Below, in pieces: positions 1 to 5,184 of a stretch of 7,056 bases of DNA; within the stretch, counting starts at the first letter, position 1, and every line of letters starts with the position of its first letter. The DNA comes from Spirochaetales bacterium (lineage in GTDB: Bacteria > Spirochaetota > Spirochaetia > Treponematales > Rectinemataceae). The position numbers were made by a program, and so were the translations under genes. The stretch lies in NCBI GenBank assembly GCA_015657395.1, contig JADLKI010000008.1, positions 110,492-117,547 of the forward strand, written 5' to 3'. Under the pieces are notes generated by a model. It did no database searches, was not told the DNA's origin, and saw only the letters and a list, made by a program, of their open reading frames with translations.

Positions 1-298
1 CTTCGCCGAAACCGAGAATAATGCTGAAAGCCTTCTGGCTGGCGCCGTAGCGGGTGCGGAGCGCGACCAGCTCTTCAGGCTTCGGGGCTTCATAGAGGCG
101 GGCATAGGCCTCGCGAGCCGCGGCGAGGTTCGCGTCGAGCTGACCTGGCGCCTCGAATTCCTCGCCGCAGGTCATGCAACGAGAGAATCTAGCGGTGAAA
201 GGCACTTCTCTGCCGCGTATCGTCACCTTCTCTTCGCGTTCGACAATGTCGACGTCACGGGTTGTGCCGCAGCGGGGGCAGGGCAATTGCATACTCAT
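1..298 (-). CDS. MqsA/YgiT-type zinc-finger HTH antitoxin (partial, 3' end off the left edge)
   Basis: Ninety-nine codons are visible. Residues 7-10 (CPRC) and 41-44 (CMTC) form two CxxC knuckles typical of the YgiT-type zinc finger of MqsA antitoxins. Residues from about 73 (ELVALRTRYGASQKAFSIIL) match the start of a Cro/XRE helix-turn-helix, which is cut by the window edge. In this family the N-terminal zinc domain binds the toxin and the HTH represses the operon. The start ATG at 298 overlaps the TGA of the upstream toxin gene (ATGA), which argues for translational coupling and fixes the start; an ATG two codons later (292) is an alternative. The family call is from motifs and context; the exact subfamily (MqsA versus other YgiT-like antitoxins) is inference. 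Confidence 0.85.
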   Translation of the reverse strand, partial: MSMQLPCPRCGTTRDVDIVEREEKVTIRGREVPFTARFSRCMTCGEEFEAPGQLDANLAAAREAYARLYEAPKPEELVALRTRYGASQKAFSIILGFGE

Positions 299-654
299 AT
301 ATTTCCTTCATCATGAAAAGACATCACCACACCGGCATCGCCATCGATGTCGGTCCAGATCTTCAGTTTGATATACAAAAGTATGGTATCCTTTGGTGGA
401 GCCTGGCGTCTGTATGGGAAAAAGAACACCATGACTTCCCCGGGAGAGCCATCATCATCTGGCTCTGGCCCTTGATGGTAGTGTTCAGGCTTCAGCTTTG
501 CGACGATGTCATAGACATCTTCCTCAGAAAGCCCTTCCTCCAGCATGAATTCCATAGTCTTGCGCCAGTTGCGCGGTTTGAATTCAAGCTTTCCTGCTGC
601 TAGAAGTGGTGTAAGGCGCCTGAGAAAAAGCGGAGCCGCCAAAAGCCTGTCCAT
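295..654 (-). CDS. MqsR-like type II toxin (putative mRNA interferase)
   Basis: A 119-residue protein from ATG 654; a TTG one codon upstream (657) also lies in frame, but the GGAG at 663-666 (minus strand) is better spaced from 654. The pattern fits MqsR-type RelE-fold toxins: an N-terminal helical part (about 8-55, with GLSEEDVYDIVAKL at 41-54), a GPEPDDD segment at 62-68, and the C-terminal strands YIKLKI (94-99) and VVMSFH (109-114). The lysines in YIKLKI sit where MqsR carries a catalytic lysine, but I cannot align the other catalytic residues with certainty. The gene comes before its antitoxin, the usual order for mqsRA and the reverse of most type II modules, and overlaps it by four bases. 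Expected role: ribosome-independent mRNA cleavage held in check by the zinc-finger antitoxin. The activity is inferred from family resemblance only. Confidence 0.75.
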   Translation of the reverse strand: MDRLLAAPLFLRRLTPLLAAGKLEFKPRNWRKTMEFMLEEGLSEEDVYDIVAKLKPEHYHQGPEPDDDGSPGEVMVFFFPYRRQAPPKDTILLYIKLKIWTDIDGDAGVVMSFHDEGNI

Positions 655-671
655 CAAATATACTCCATGTT

Positions 672-691
672 TTGGTATTGTGCAATACCAA
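672..691. promoter_or_regulatory. 9-bp-arm palindrome, candidate operator of the MqsRA-like module
   Basis: Arms TTGGTATTG (672-680) and CAATACCAA (683-691) are perfect inverted repeats around a 2-bp centre. The site lies 18 bp upstream of the toxin start and downstream of the -10 candidate at 716-721. MqsA antitoxins bind palindromes in their own control region through the C-terminal HTH, so autoregulation is the natural reading. The arms do not match the E. coli AACCT-AGGTT site that I know. The role is inferred. Confidence 0.6.
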
Positions 692-715
692 TTATTTTTT
701 ATAATCTACTTTTCA

Positions 716-744
716 ATTATAAAGATCATTCCAGTCACACACAA
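716..744 (-). promoter_or_regulatory. Candidate promoter of the MqsR/MqsA-like operon
   Basis: On the minus strand, a perfect TATAAT (721-716) lies 17 bp from TTGTGT (744-739), a weak -35. The predicted transcript start is near 709, upstream of the palindrome. The surrounding DNA is AT-rich and offers other TA-rich hexamers (for example TATAAA further downstream), so the exact promoter is uncertain. Confidence 0.4.
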
Positions 745-811
745 TCGCAGCGTCAACGATGATGCGCTCCAACCTCTCCGCGCATCCTCTCTGAATATTT
801 TTCCACAAAAC

Positions 812-834
812 CGGTAAACTTATCACTTTTACCG
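812..834. promoter_or_regulatory. Inverted repeat upstream of the uracil permease gene
   Basis: CGGTAAA (812-818) and TTTACCG (828-834) are perfect 7-bp arms separated by 9 bp, about 90 bp upstream of the permease start. The size and symmetry suit a dimeric repressor site. I see no convincing -35/-10 pair beside it, so its relation to the start of transcription is unknown. Confidence 0.35.
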
Positions 835-879
835 TATGGAGGGCTTCTCCGCGTTAGGCGATTCCGTTAGTATGGGAAA

Positions 880-897
880 GGTGCCGCTATAGGTACC
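880..897 (+). promoter_or_regulatory. Small leader hairpin before the uracil permease gene
   Basis: GGTGCC (880-885) can pair with GGTACC (892-897), including one G-U pair, around the loop GCTATA. It lies 14 bases upstream of the Shine-Dalgarno. A second GGTACC at 953-958, inside the coding region, could compete for the same partner. It is not a recognisable riboswitch, and the regulatory role is speculative. Confidence 0.25.
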
Positions 898-911
898 AGA
901 GCCTTAAACCA

Positions 912-918
912 AGGGAGA
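912..918 (+). promoter_or_regulatory. Ribosome binding site of the uracil permease gene
   Basis: AGGGAGA ends 6 bases before ATG 925 and selects it over the out-of-frame ATG at 920. The RBS lies in the first copy (906-917) of a 12-base direct repeat AAACCAAGGGAG; the second copy (931-942) encodes residues 3-6. Confidence 0.6.
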
Positions 919-924
919 GATGCC

Positions 925-2244
925 ATGTCAAAACCAAGGGAGCAGGTTGTCGGGTACCTGCCGGACGAGACGCCAACGCCTGGAAAGTTGGTGATTTTTG
1001 CGTTCCAGCAACTGCTGGTCATGTTTCCAGCCACCGTGACGGTCGCGCTGCTCACGGGATTCCACGTGTCGACCACGATCTTCGCGAGCGGGCTGGCGAC
1101 GCTCGCGTTCCTGTTCGTCACGAAAGGAAAAATCCCACTCTATTACGGTTCGAGCTTCTCGTATATCGCGGCGATAATCAGCGTCACAGGGGTGACTTCG
1201 GGAATCGCCGCGGACGGGATGATCTCGCAGGCGCAGTTCGGCATCATCATGTCCGGGCTTGTGTCCATAGCGGCCGGGCTGATCGTGAGCCGGTTCGGGA
1301 TGGATATCATCGAGAAGGTGCTGCCGGCGACGGTGACCGGGTCGATCGCGATGGTCATCGGGATCTCGCTCGCGGGCTCCGCCATTACAGGGGCCGCCGG
1401 GTACGCCAATGGGGCGGCCAGCGACAAGGCGTGGATCGCCGCGCTCGTGACGCTGTTCGCGACGATAGCCTTTTCGGTCTACCTGAAGGGAGTCTGGGGC
1501 CAACTGCCGATACTCTTCGGCATACTGGTCGGCTACGTGGTGAGCATACCGCTTGGGCTCGTGGATTTTGGCGCTGTCTGGACAGGAACTCTGGTAGATG
1601 TTCCCCATTTCACGCTCCCCACGGTGAGCTGGGTCGCGGTGGCCGCGATCATGCCGATCGCGATCGCGACGATCCCTGAATCCACCGCTCACCTGTTCCA
1701 GCTGGATATCTATGTCAACGACCTCGCGAAGAAAAAGGGCGCAAAAGAGTACAGAATAGCCGACAAACTGGGCATCAATCTGATCGGCGACGGACTGGGC
1801 GACATGGTGGCCGCGCTGTTCGGCGGTCCGGCCGGGACGAACTACGGCGAAAACATCTCCACGATGGCCATAACGAAGAACTTTTCCGTGAGGATGCTGG
1901 GCCTGGCCGCGATCATGGCGATAGCGCTCTCGTTTATCCAGCCGCTTTCCAATGCCATACGGTCGGTGCCTGGCGCGGTGATCAACGGCGCATGCATCTA
2001 CCTGTTCGGCGTGATCGGAGTACAGGGCGTGGCGATCATGGTCAACAAGAAAGTGGACCTCTTCGACGCCAGAAATCTCGCCGTCATCGCGGTCATTCTG
2101 GTGGTCGGCCTCGGCGGTTCCTATGGTTTCCCGAACGGCATGATCCCCGCCTTCGGAGCCAAGCTTCCCGCCATCGCCACCGCGGCGACGATCGGCATCG
2201 TGATGAATCTGCTGCTTTCGATCGGCAGAAAGGGAAAAGCCTGA
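925..2244 (+). CDS. uraA: NCS2-family uracil permease (UraA-like)
   Basis: A 439-residue, very hydrophobic inner-membrane protein of the length expected for UraA-type nucleobase:proton symporters (14 membrane segments in the family). Family landmarks are the N-terminal FPATVTVALLTGF (34-46), YYGSSFSYIAAI (73-84) of the first half, IPESTAHLFQLD (250-261) with E252 and H256, and GPAGTNYGENIS (301-312) with E309. These acidic and histidine positions correspond to the substrate/proton residues E241, H245 and E290 of E. coli UraA by my recall of the family. The protein is expected to import uracil for salvage; a xanthine or other nucleobase preference cannot be fully excluded. The gene appears monocistronic: no uracil phosphoribosyltransferase gene is adjacent, the left neighbour is a divergent toxin-antitoxin pair, and the right neighbour is convergent. 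No frameshift or missing motif is seen. Confidence 0.9.
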   Translation: MSKPREQVVGYLPDETPTPGKLVIFAFQQLLVMFPATVTVALLTGFHVSTTIFASGLATLAFLFVTKGKIPLYYGSSFSYIAAIISVTGVTSGIAADGMISQAQFGIIMSGLVSIAAGLIVSRFGMDIIEKVLPATVTGSIAMVIGISLAGSAITGAAGYANGAASDKAWIAALVTLFATIAFSVYLKGVWGQLPILFGILVGYVVSIPLGLVDFGAVWTGTLVDVPHFTLPTVSWVAVAAIMPIAIATIPESTAHLFQLDIYVNDLAKKKGAKEYRIADKLGINLIGDGLGDMVAALFGGPAGTNYGENISTMAITKNFSVRMLGLAAIMAIALSFIQPLSNAIRSVPGAVINGACIYLFGVIGVQGVAIMVNKKVDLFDARNLAVIAVILVVGLGGSYGFPNGMIPAFGAKLPAIATAATIGIVMNLLLSIGRKGKA

Positions 2245-2276
2245 CGGAAAGGCCGGGTCGGTCTATCCAGATAAAA

Positions 2277-2332
2277 CTGCTGCGGAGGGGAATCCGCGGC
2301 GGTGTAGGAACGGCGCGAAGCGTCCGTTCCTA
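2277..2332 (+). terminator. Two tandem strong hairpins after the uracil permease gene (terminator-like, no U-tract)
   Basis: Hairpin 1: CTGCTGCGGA (2277-2286) pairs with TCCGCGGCGG (2293-2302), including two wobble pairs, around GGGGAA. Hairpin 2: TAGGAACGG (2305-2313) pairs with CCGTTCCTA (2324-2332), extended inside by CGC/GCG with one bulged T and a GAA loop. They begin 33 bases after the stop codon. Neither is followed by a T-run, so a classic intrinsic terminator is not shown; mRNA 3'-end protection or a repetitive palindromic element are alternatives. Confidence 0.5.
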
Positions 2333-2449
2333 TGTGCGTGTGACTTGCATTGCGCCGTTGGCGCGGTCTGTACGGAATGAAGTAACCAGGCACAAACCGT
2401 GACAACAGCAATGTCAGGTCAACGCGATTGTTGTCAATCGCCTGTGTGT
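2333..2449. other. Intergenic stretch between convergent genes
   Basis: No credible gene. It contains one further inverted repeat, GCGATTG (2424-2430) with CAATCGC (2435-2441), just beyond the stop of the RelB-like antitoxin, with an outer CAGG/CCTG pair able to extend the fold. It may end the leftward toxin-antitoxin transcript, although no T-run follows on either strand. Confidence 0.35.
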
Positions 2450-2668
2450 CTATAATGTCTTCAGGATGTCTTCAGCGCTTACAAAAGAAAGAGGACTTTC
2501 CTTTTCTTTCTCTTCAAATTGATCAATGACTTTATTATCCATAAAATCTTCATACATTTCTTTCAGAGAATATTTTATGAGACTCGATTTGTCCTTCTCA
2601 AATTGAGCAGAAAGAAACGCTACCATCTTTTCTTCTTCATCGTTGAGGCGAACAGAGATTACTGCCAT
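2450..2668 (-). CDS. RelB-like ribbon-helix-helix antitoxin
   Basis: A 72-residue acidic protein. The start MAVISVRLNDEEEKMVAFLS gives the N-terminal strand (AVISVRLN, 2-9) and first helix of a ribbon-helix-helix fold; KSSLIKYSLKEMYEDF (27-42) is the second helix. The charged tail (43-72: KVIDQFEEKEKE and then FVSAEDIL) is the likely toxin-wrapping segment. It resembles the RelB/DUF6290 antitoxins commonly paired with RelE toxins. AGGAGG at 2679-2684 (minus strand), 10 bases before ATG 2668, lies inside the last codons of the toxin gene. The two genes overlap by 10 bases, and the antitoxin comes second. It probably represses its own operon through the ribbon-helix-helix and neutralises the toxin. 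Confidence 0.85.
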   Translation of the reverse strand: MAVISVRLNDEEEKMVAFLSAQFEKDKSSLIKYSLKEMYEDFMDNKVIDQFEEKEKESPLSFVSAEDILKTL

Positions 2669-2934
2669 TTTTTGTACACCTCCTCTCGTTTATCTAAGGC
2701 AATGACATAGATATCCTCATGTTCAATATAAAAGATCGCCCTATATTTGCCTTTTCGTAATCGATAATACACCCTTGTTTTTTCATCCGATATTCTCAAT
2801 TGGGTGATATCAAACAGGCTCAAATCTTTGGTTAAATCCAAAGAAGAAAACGCATTGTTGAAATGGATGAAGATAGGTTTGGGTATTTGGCCTTTCTTGA
2901 TGCGTTTTAGGATTTCTTCGAAATAGTGAACCAT
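2659..2934 (-). CDS. RelE/ParE-family toxin
   Basis: A 91-residue basic protein. The C-terminal half is the diagnostic part: LRISDEKTRVYYRLRKGKYR (residues 46-65), then AIFYIEHEDIYVIALDKREE and VYKKW, giving the paired strands, basic cluster and terminal Tyr/Lys of RelE/ParE-fold toxins. It is expected to be a ribosome-dependent mRNA interferase or a gyrase inhibitor; sequence alone does not decide between RelE and ParE activity. The N-terminal 45 residues are less typical. The gene precedes its antitoxin and overlaps it by 10 bases. No Shine-Dalgarno is visible before ATG 2934, and the promoter places the transcript start at or beside that ATG, suggesting leaderless and therefore weak translation. 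Its AT-rich composition differs sharply from both flanks, consistent with acquisition by transfer. Confidence 0.85.
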   Translation of the reverse strand: MVHYFEEILKRIKKGQIPKPIFIHFNNAFSSLDLTKDLSLFDITQLRISDEKTRVYYRLRKGKYRAIFYIEHEDIYVIALDKREEVYKKWQ

Positions 2935-2940
2935 GTTTAC

Positions 2941-2969
2941 AATGTACTACAATTATGGTTTGGTGTCAA
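2941..2969 (-). promoter_or_regulatory. Promoter of the RelE/RelB-like operon, with overlapping direct repeats
   Basis: On the minus strand, a perfect TTGACA (2969-2964) stands exactly 17 bp from TACATT (2946-2941). The -10 ends six bases before the toxin ATG at 2934, so transcription should begin at about the A of that codon. Two direct repeats ATTGTA (minus strand; TACAAT at 2938-2943 and 2948-2953 on the plus strand) overlap the -10 and are 10 bp apart, one helical turn, a spacing suited to adjacent ribbon-helix-helix dimers. Confidence 0.7.
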
Positions 2970-2990
2970 TAAGATTTTTTGTATGTATAA

Positions 2991-3161
2991 TGCGATGCTA
3001 TCATAATCCTGATTATTGATAATGCTCTATATTTTTATGTTATAGATAATAATACCGTTTATTCCAGTTATACAAGGCTCCTGGGGATCGGCCCACAGGG
3101 CTGGAGCGCGCGGGATCTCATGGAACTGCTTCACATATCTCCCAAGCCTTTACGAGTTTAG
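2991..3161 (+). pseudogene. Possible remnant of an HTH transcriptional regulator (uncertain)
   Basis: A plus-strand reading frame open from 2991 to TAG 3159-3161 has no good start codon. Its AT-rich first part has no coding appearance. The GC-rich end (from about 3060) reads YTRLLGIGPQGWSARDLMEL and then LHISPKPLRV, which resembles the first helix and HTH of DeoR/WYL-type regulators (pattern: RLL...L..G..W.A.DLAE.L.VS..T.RRD) but stops where the recognition helix should continue. The switch from AT-rich to GC-rich DNA occurs within it. Weak evidence: it may equally be a chance reading frame beside a recombination junction. Confidence 0.2.
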
Positions 3162-3162
3162 C

Positions 3163-3726
3163 CTAGATTCTTATAACCACCACCACGCATCCGAGCACGG
3201 CGAGTTCGAAATCGTCGGGCTTTATGGCCGCGGGTCGGGTCTTCGAGTCGGGGCTGAAGCCGCGGGCCTCGAGGGAGAGAGCCTGCGAGTCGACGTCGCG
3301 GACGCAGGTGACGAGGAGAGGAAGGGAGAGTCGGAGTATCATGCCGATCTTGCGGAAGGGATTAGCGGTATCGGCGCGGTAGCCGCGGCAGGCCTCGGCC
3401 TCGAGCACTTTGCCCATGCGCTCGCCGAAGGTCGGGATGAAGCGGAGGGCGGTGATGAGGACACAGGTGTAGGCGGGCGAGAGTCTGAAGGTGCCCGACA
3501 CGAGGGAGACGATCTGTGTCGAGGGAGTGAGTGCCACGGCGAGGGGAATGACGCCGACGGACGCCACCATCCGCAGGGACATAAGGAGGCTCATCTGGAG
3601 GCCTCTGTCGGTCACGCGCCCAAAGCCGAGCGGTGGAATGAGCGTGAAGACAGTTGAACCTTCAGAAATACTGAAGATCTGAAAAAGCGTCAAAGTGATA
3701 GCTCCCACGAAGAGGGCAAGGAGCAT
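3163..3726 (-). pseudogene. EcfT-type ECF transporter transmembrane component, N-terminus missing
   Basis: 187 codons from the first ATG; the open frame and the EcfT-like sequence extend a little further upstream (RVGGIGKVYRT, to about 3759). Features of EcfT are membrane segments at about 1-20, 46-66 and 84-100, and the two cytoplasmic coupling-helix motifs EACRG (111-115) and EARG (153-156), which contact the two ATPases. A last membrane segment (DFELAVLGCVVVVI) ends the protein and seems slightly short. Normal EcfT proteins begin with some 60-80 further residues and one or two more membrane helices, which are absent here. No Shine-Dalgarno precedes the ATG. Upstream sequence in another frame belongs to the ATPase gene, so an internal deletion joining the two is the best explanation. 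Probably non-functional. An assembly error is the alternative. Confidence 0.75.
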
Positions 3727-4219
3727 GGTTCTGTAGACCTTGCCTATGCCGCCGACCCGCGGCGGCGAGGGCCTCTCTCATCTGGGCCGAGACAAGCTCT
3801 GGCGGGAAACCTCGCTGGACAAGGGCGAAACACACTTCCTCCTCGACCGTGAGGCTGACGATCTGCGCGTCGGGATCGTCGAAAATCGAAACCACGGTGG
3901 CGCCCAGCGTCGCGTGGCCGACCGAGCAGGCATCGAGCCTAGTCACCTCGGCGCGTCCGCTCCATGCACCGCGGAAATGCCGGGGCGCGCTCCCGTTCAA
4001 AACGCGAAACAGCGTCGTCCGGCCCGAACCTTCCGCCCCTACGACCCCCACGAACTCACCCGGCCGGACTTCGAGACTGAGGTCGACCAGAGAGGGTCGC
4101 GCGGCGTCTTCGTAGGTAAAACTGAAATGTTCCAGTCGGACGATGGACACGACCGAAGAGGCCTGAGGCGAAGAAGGAGGCACGGCCCCGGCGCGGTCGT
4201 TCAAGAAAGAATCTATCAC
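3662..4219 (-). pseudogene. EcfA-type ABC ATPase, C-terminal part deleted
   Basis: Starts at GTG 4219, which overlaps the TGA of the S-component gene (GTGA), indicating coupling. Residues 25-154 follow an ECF/Cbi-type ATPase: A-loop aromatic in FSFTYED (Y36), Walker A-like GAEGSGRTT (61-69), the Q-loop region SIFDDPDAQI (111-120) and TVEEEVCFAL (124-133). From about residue 155 the sequence becomes an out-of-frame reading of the adjoining EcfT gene and ends at residue 185. The LSGGQ signature, Walker B, D-loop and H-loop are therefore all absent. In addition the invariant Walker A lysine is Arg67 and the Q-loop glutamine position appears to be Asp114. ATP hydrolysis is not expected. A complete ECF ATPase is about 270 residues, or about twice that when two domains are fused. 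Confidence 0.8.
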
Positions 4220-4770
4220 GCCGCCGTCTTCGCGGTCTCTTCATCCTTAATATTGAGCACTTTGCGCAGCGGAGCATAGCAGAGCGTCGTGATCACCATA
4301 TTCGCCACTGCCGTGGGAAGGACGACAGAGTAGATCATGACGTACTTGGCGCCCGATCCTCGGGCGAGGAGCACGAAGGAGAGTATAAGCACGAAGACCG
4401 TTCCCGACACGAAGGTCGTGATGAAAGTGACCACGGCGGGTCGGACTATACTGGAGGCCGCTCTTTTCGGAAAAGCGATCTTGCAGAGGAAATAGCATAC
4501 GACGATGGCGATCGGCTCCGAAGCAAAGTTGATGAAGAGCACCGCCGCCCCCGTCGTGAGCTGCGCGAGAATCGCCGACACCACACCTATACCTATCGCC
4601 TCGGCGAGACTGGGCCGTACGAGGAACACCGCGAGGCAGTACATCGAGATGATGAAGTTGGGCGTGACGGGCAGCTTGGGGAACATCGCCTTTATGACCG
4701 TTCTCGCGGCCAGCAGTATGCCGGTGAGCACGAGATCCCTGGTCGTCATCCGTTTCTTTGTGGTTGCCAT
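4216..4770 (-). CDS. ECF transporter substrate-binding (S) component, substrate unknown
   Basis: A 184-residue integral membrane protein with about six hydrophobic segments (roughly 12-29, 36-51, 57-80, 83-98, 112-136 and 144-168), the standard size and topology of ECF S components. The N-terminus MTTRDLVLTGILLAARTVIK has the short charged start and small-residue first helix of the group (the helix that docks on EcfT). The order S - ATPase - T, with stop/start overlap to the ATPase gene, confirms the assignment. The stretch from TPNFIISMYCLAVFLVRP to the TTGAAVLFINFASEPIA loop reminds me of TrpP/ThiW-like S components, but this is impressionistic and I do not assign a ligand. The gene itself looks intact, so it could still work with a shared ECF module encoded elsewhere (group II arrangement). 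Confidence 0.8.
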   Translation of the reverse strand: MATTKKRMTTRDLVLTGILLAARTVIKAMFPKLPVTPNFIISMYCLAVFLVRPSLAEAIGIGVVSAILAQLTTGAAVLFINFASEPIAIVVCYFLCKIAFPKRAASSIVRPAVVTFITTFVSGTVFVLILSFVLLARGSGAKYVMIYSVVLPTAVANMVITTLCYAPLRKVLNIKDEETAKTAA

Positions 4771-4777
4771 AGTCGAA

Positions 4778-4786
4778 TCCTCCCCT
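4778..4786 (-). promoter_or_regulatory. Ribosome binding site of the S-component gene
   Basis: AGGGGAGGA on the minus strand ends 7 bases before ATG 4770. It is a strong Shine-Dalgarno and fixes the start. Confidence 0.7.
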
Positions 4787-4809
4787 GGCGATTCTATTTA
4801 TAGATACGC

Positions 4810-4838
4810 ACTATGGCAGAAGGGATTGTTCCTGTCAA
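4810..4838 (-). promoter_or_regulatory. Promoter of the ECF operon
   Basis: On the minus strand, TTGACA (4838-4833) is separated by 17 bp from CATAGT (4815-4810), four of six matches to the -10 consensus. The predicted start is near 4803, giving a leader of only about 33 bases. There is no room for a riboswitch of the kind that often controls vitamin ECF genes. Confidence 0.6.
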
Positions 4839-5184
4839 TAAAAACACAAAAAATTAATATCTAGCCTAAAATATATCTAATGTTAGCCTATGTTTTTTTT
4901 CATCCTGTACTTCCATCATGTGGTGTACCAATATCCCCATCATACTAAAGGCCGCATAATTAGTCATGTTTACTCCCCTTCACACATAATTGAGGTTATT
5001 CAGGATATACCTCAGTAAAACACTCTATAGACTTCTATCTGTTTTTCTTAAATGTTGTTAAACCAAGAGTTACAAAAATAAAAAAACACAGAATTTGTAT
5101 TTTGTTTTTAAATTATTTTTATTTTTGTTATAAAATTTAACTATATAACATATTTAATACATTTAAATTGCTTTCATTTTTATA
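4839..5184. other. AT-rich gap between divergent promoters
   Basis: Long A/T runs (especially 5060-5185) and no long open frame. Visible items are a 33-codon candidate gene on the minus strand (4866-4967), a TGAGGT/ACCTCA inverted repeat with 12-base spacing (4991-4996 and 5009-5014) upstream of that candidate, and two TAGCCTA copies (4862-4868 and 4884-4890). Nothing resembles a tRNA, insertion sequence or CRISPR. The A/T runs immediately upstream of the 5185 promoter could act as UP-element-like DNA. Confidence 0.5.
4866..4967 (-). CDS. Candidate 33-residue small protein, unknown function
   Basis: ATG 4967 is preceded by AAGGGGAGT (minus strand, GGGGAG at 4978-4973) with 5-base spacing, a better ribosome site than chance usually gives in such AT-rich DNA. 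The product begins MTNYAAFSMMGILVHHMMEV and continues QDEKKHRLTLDIF: a short hydrophobic, methionine-rich part with two adjacent histidines, then a charged tail. No family is recognised. No clear promoter is seen. It could be a chance frame or the degraded start of a longer gene. Confidence 0.3.
   Translation of the reverse strand: MTNYAAFSMMGILVHHMMEVQDEKKHRLTLDIF

Noticed and set aside
928..1692. Long 254-codon open frame on the minus strand within the uracil permease gene
   Set aside because: It is very rich in Arg, His and Asp with no recognisable domain. It is the usual antisense shadow of a GC-rich membrane-protein gene.
2450..3060. Toxin-antitoxin segment considered as part of an insertion sequence or integron cassette
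   Set aside because: No transposase or integrase, no terminal inverted repeats, no flanking target duplication and no attC-like fold were found at its edges.
3740..4279. 179-codon plus-strand open frame opposite the ECF ATPase and S-component genes
   Set aside because: It is low-complexity and Arg-rich, and antisense to clear ATPase and S-component coding sequence on the minus strand.
4790..4803. Riboswitch upstream of the ECF S component
   Set aside because: The predicted leader is only about 33 bases, too short for any known vitamin or metabolite riboswitch, and no conserved core was seen.
5060..5184. A/T-run tract considered as a replication origin or centromere-like region
   Set aside because: There are no repeated DnaA-box-like or iteron-like units; only homopolymer-rich DNA is present.
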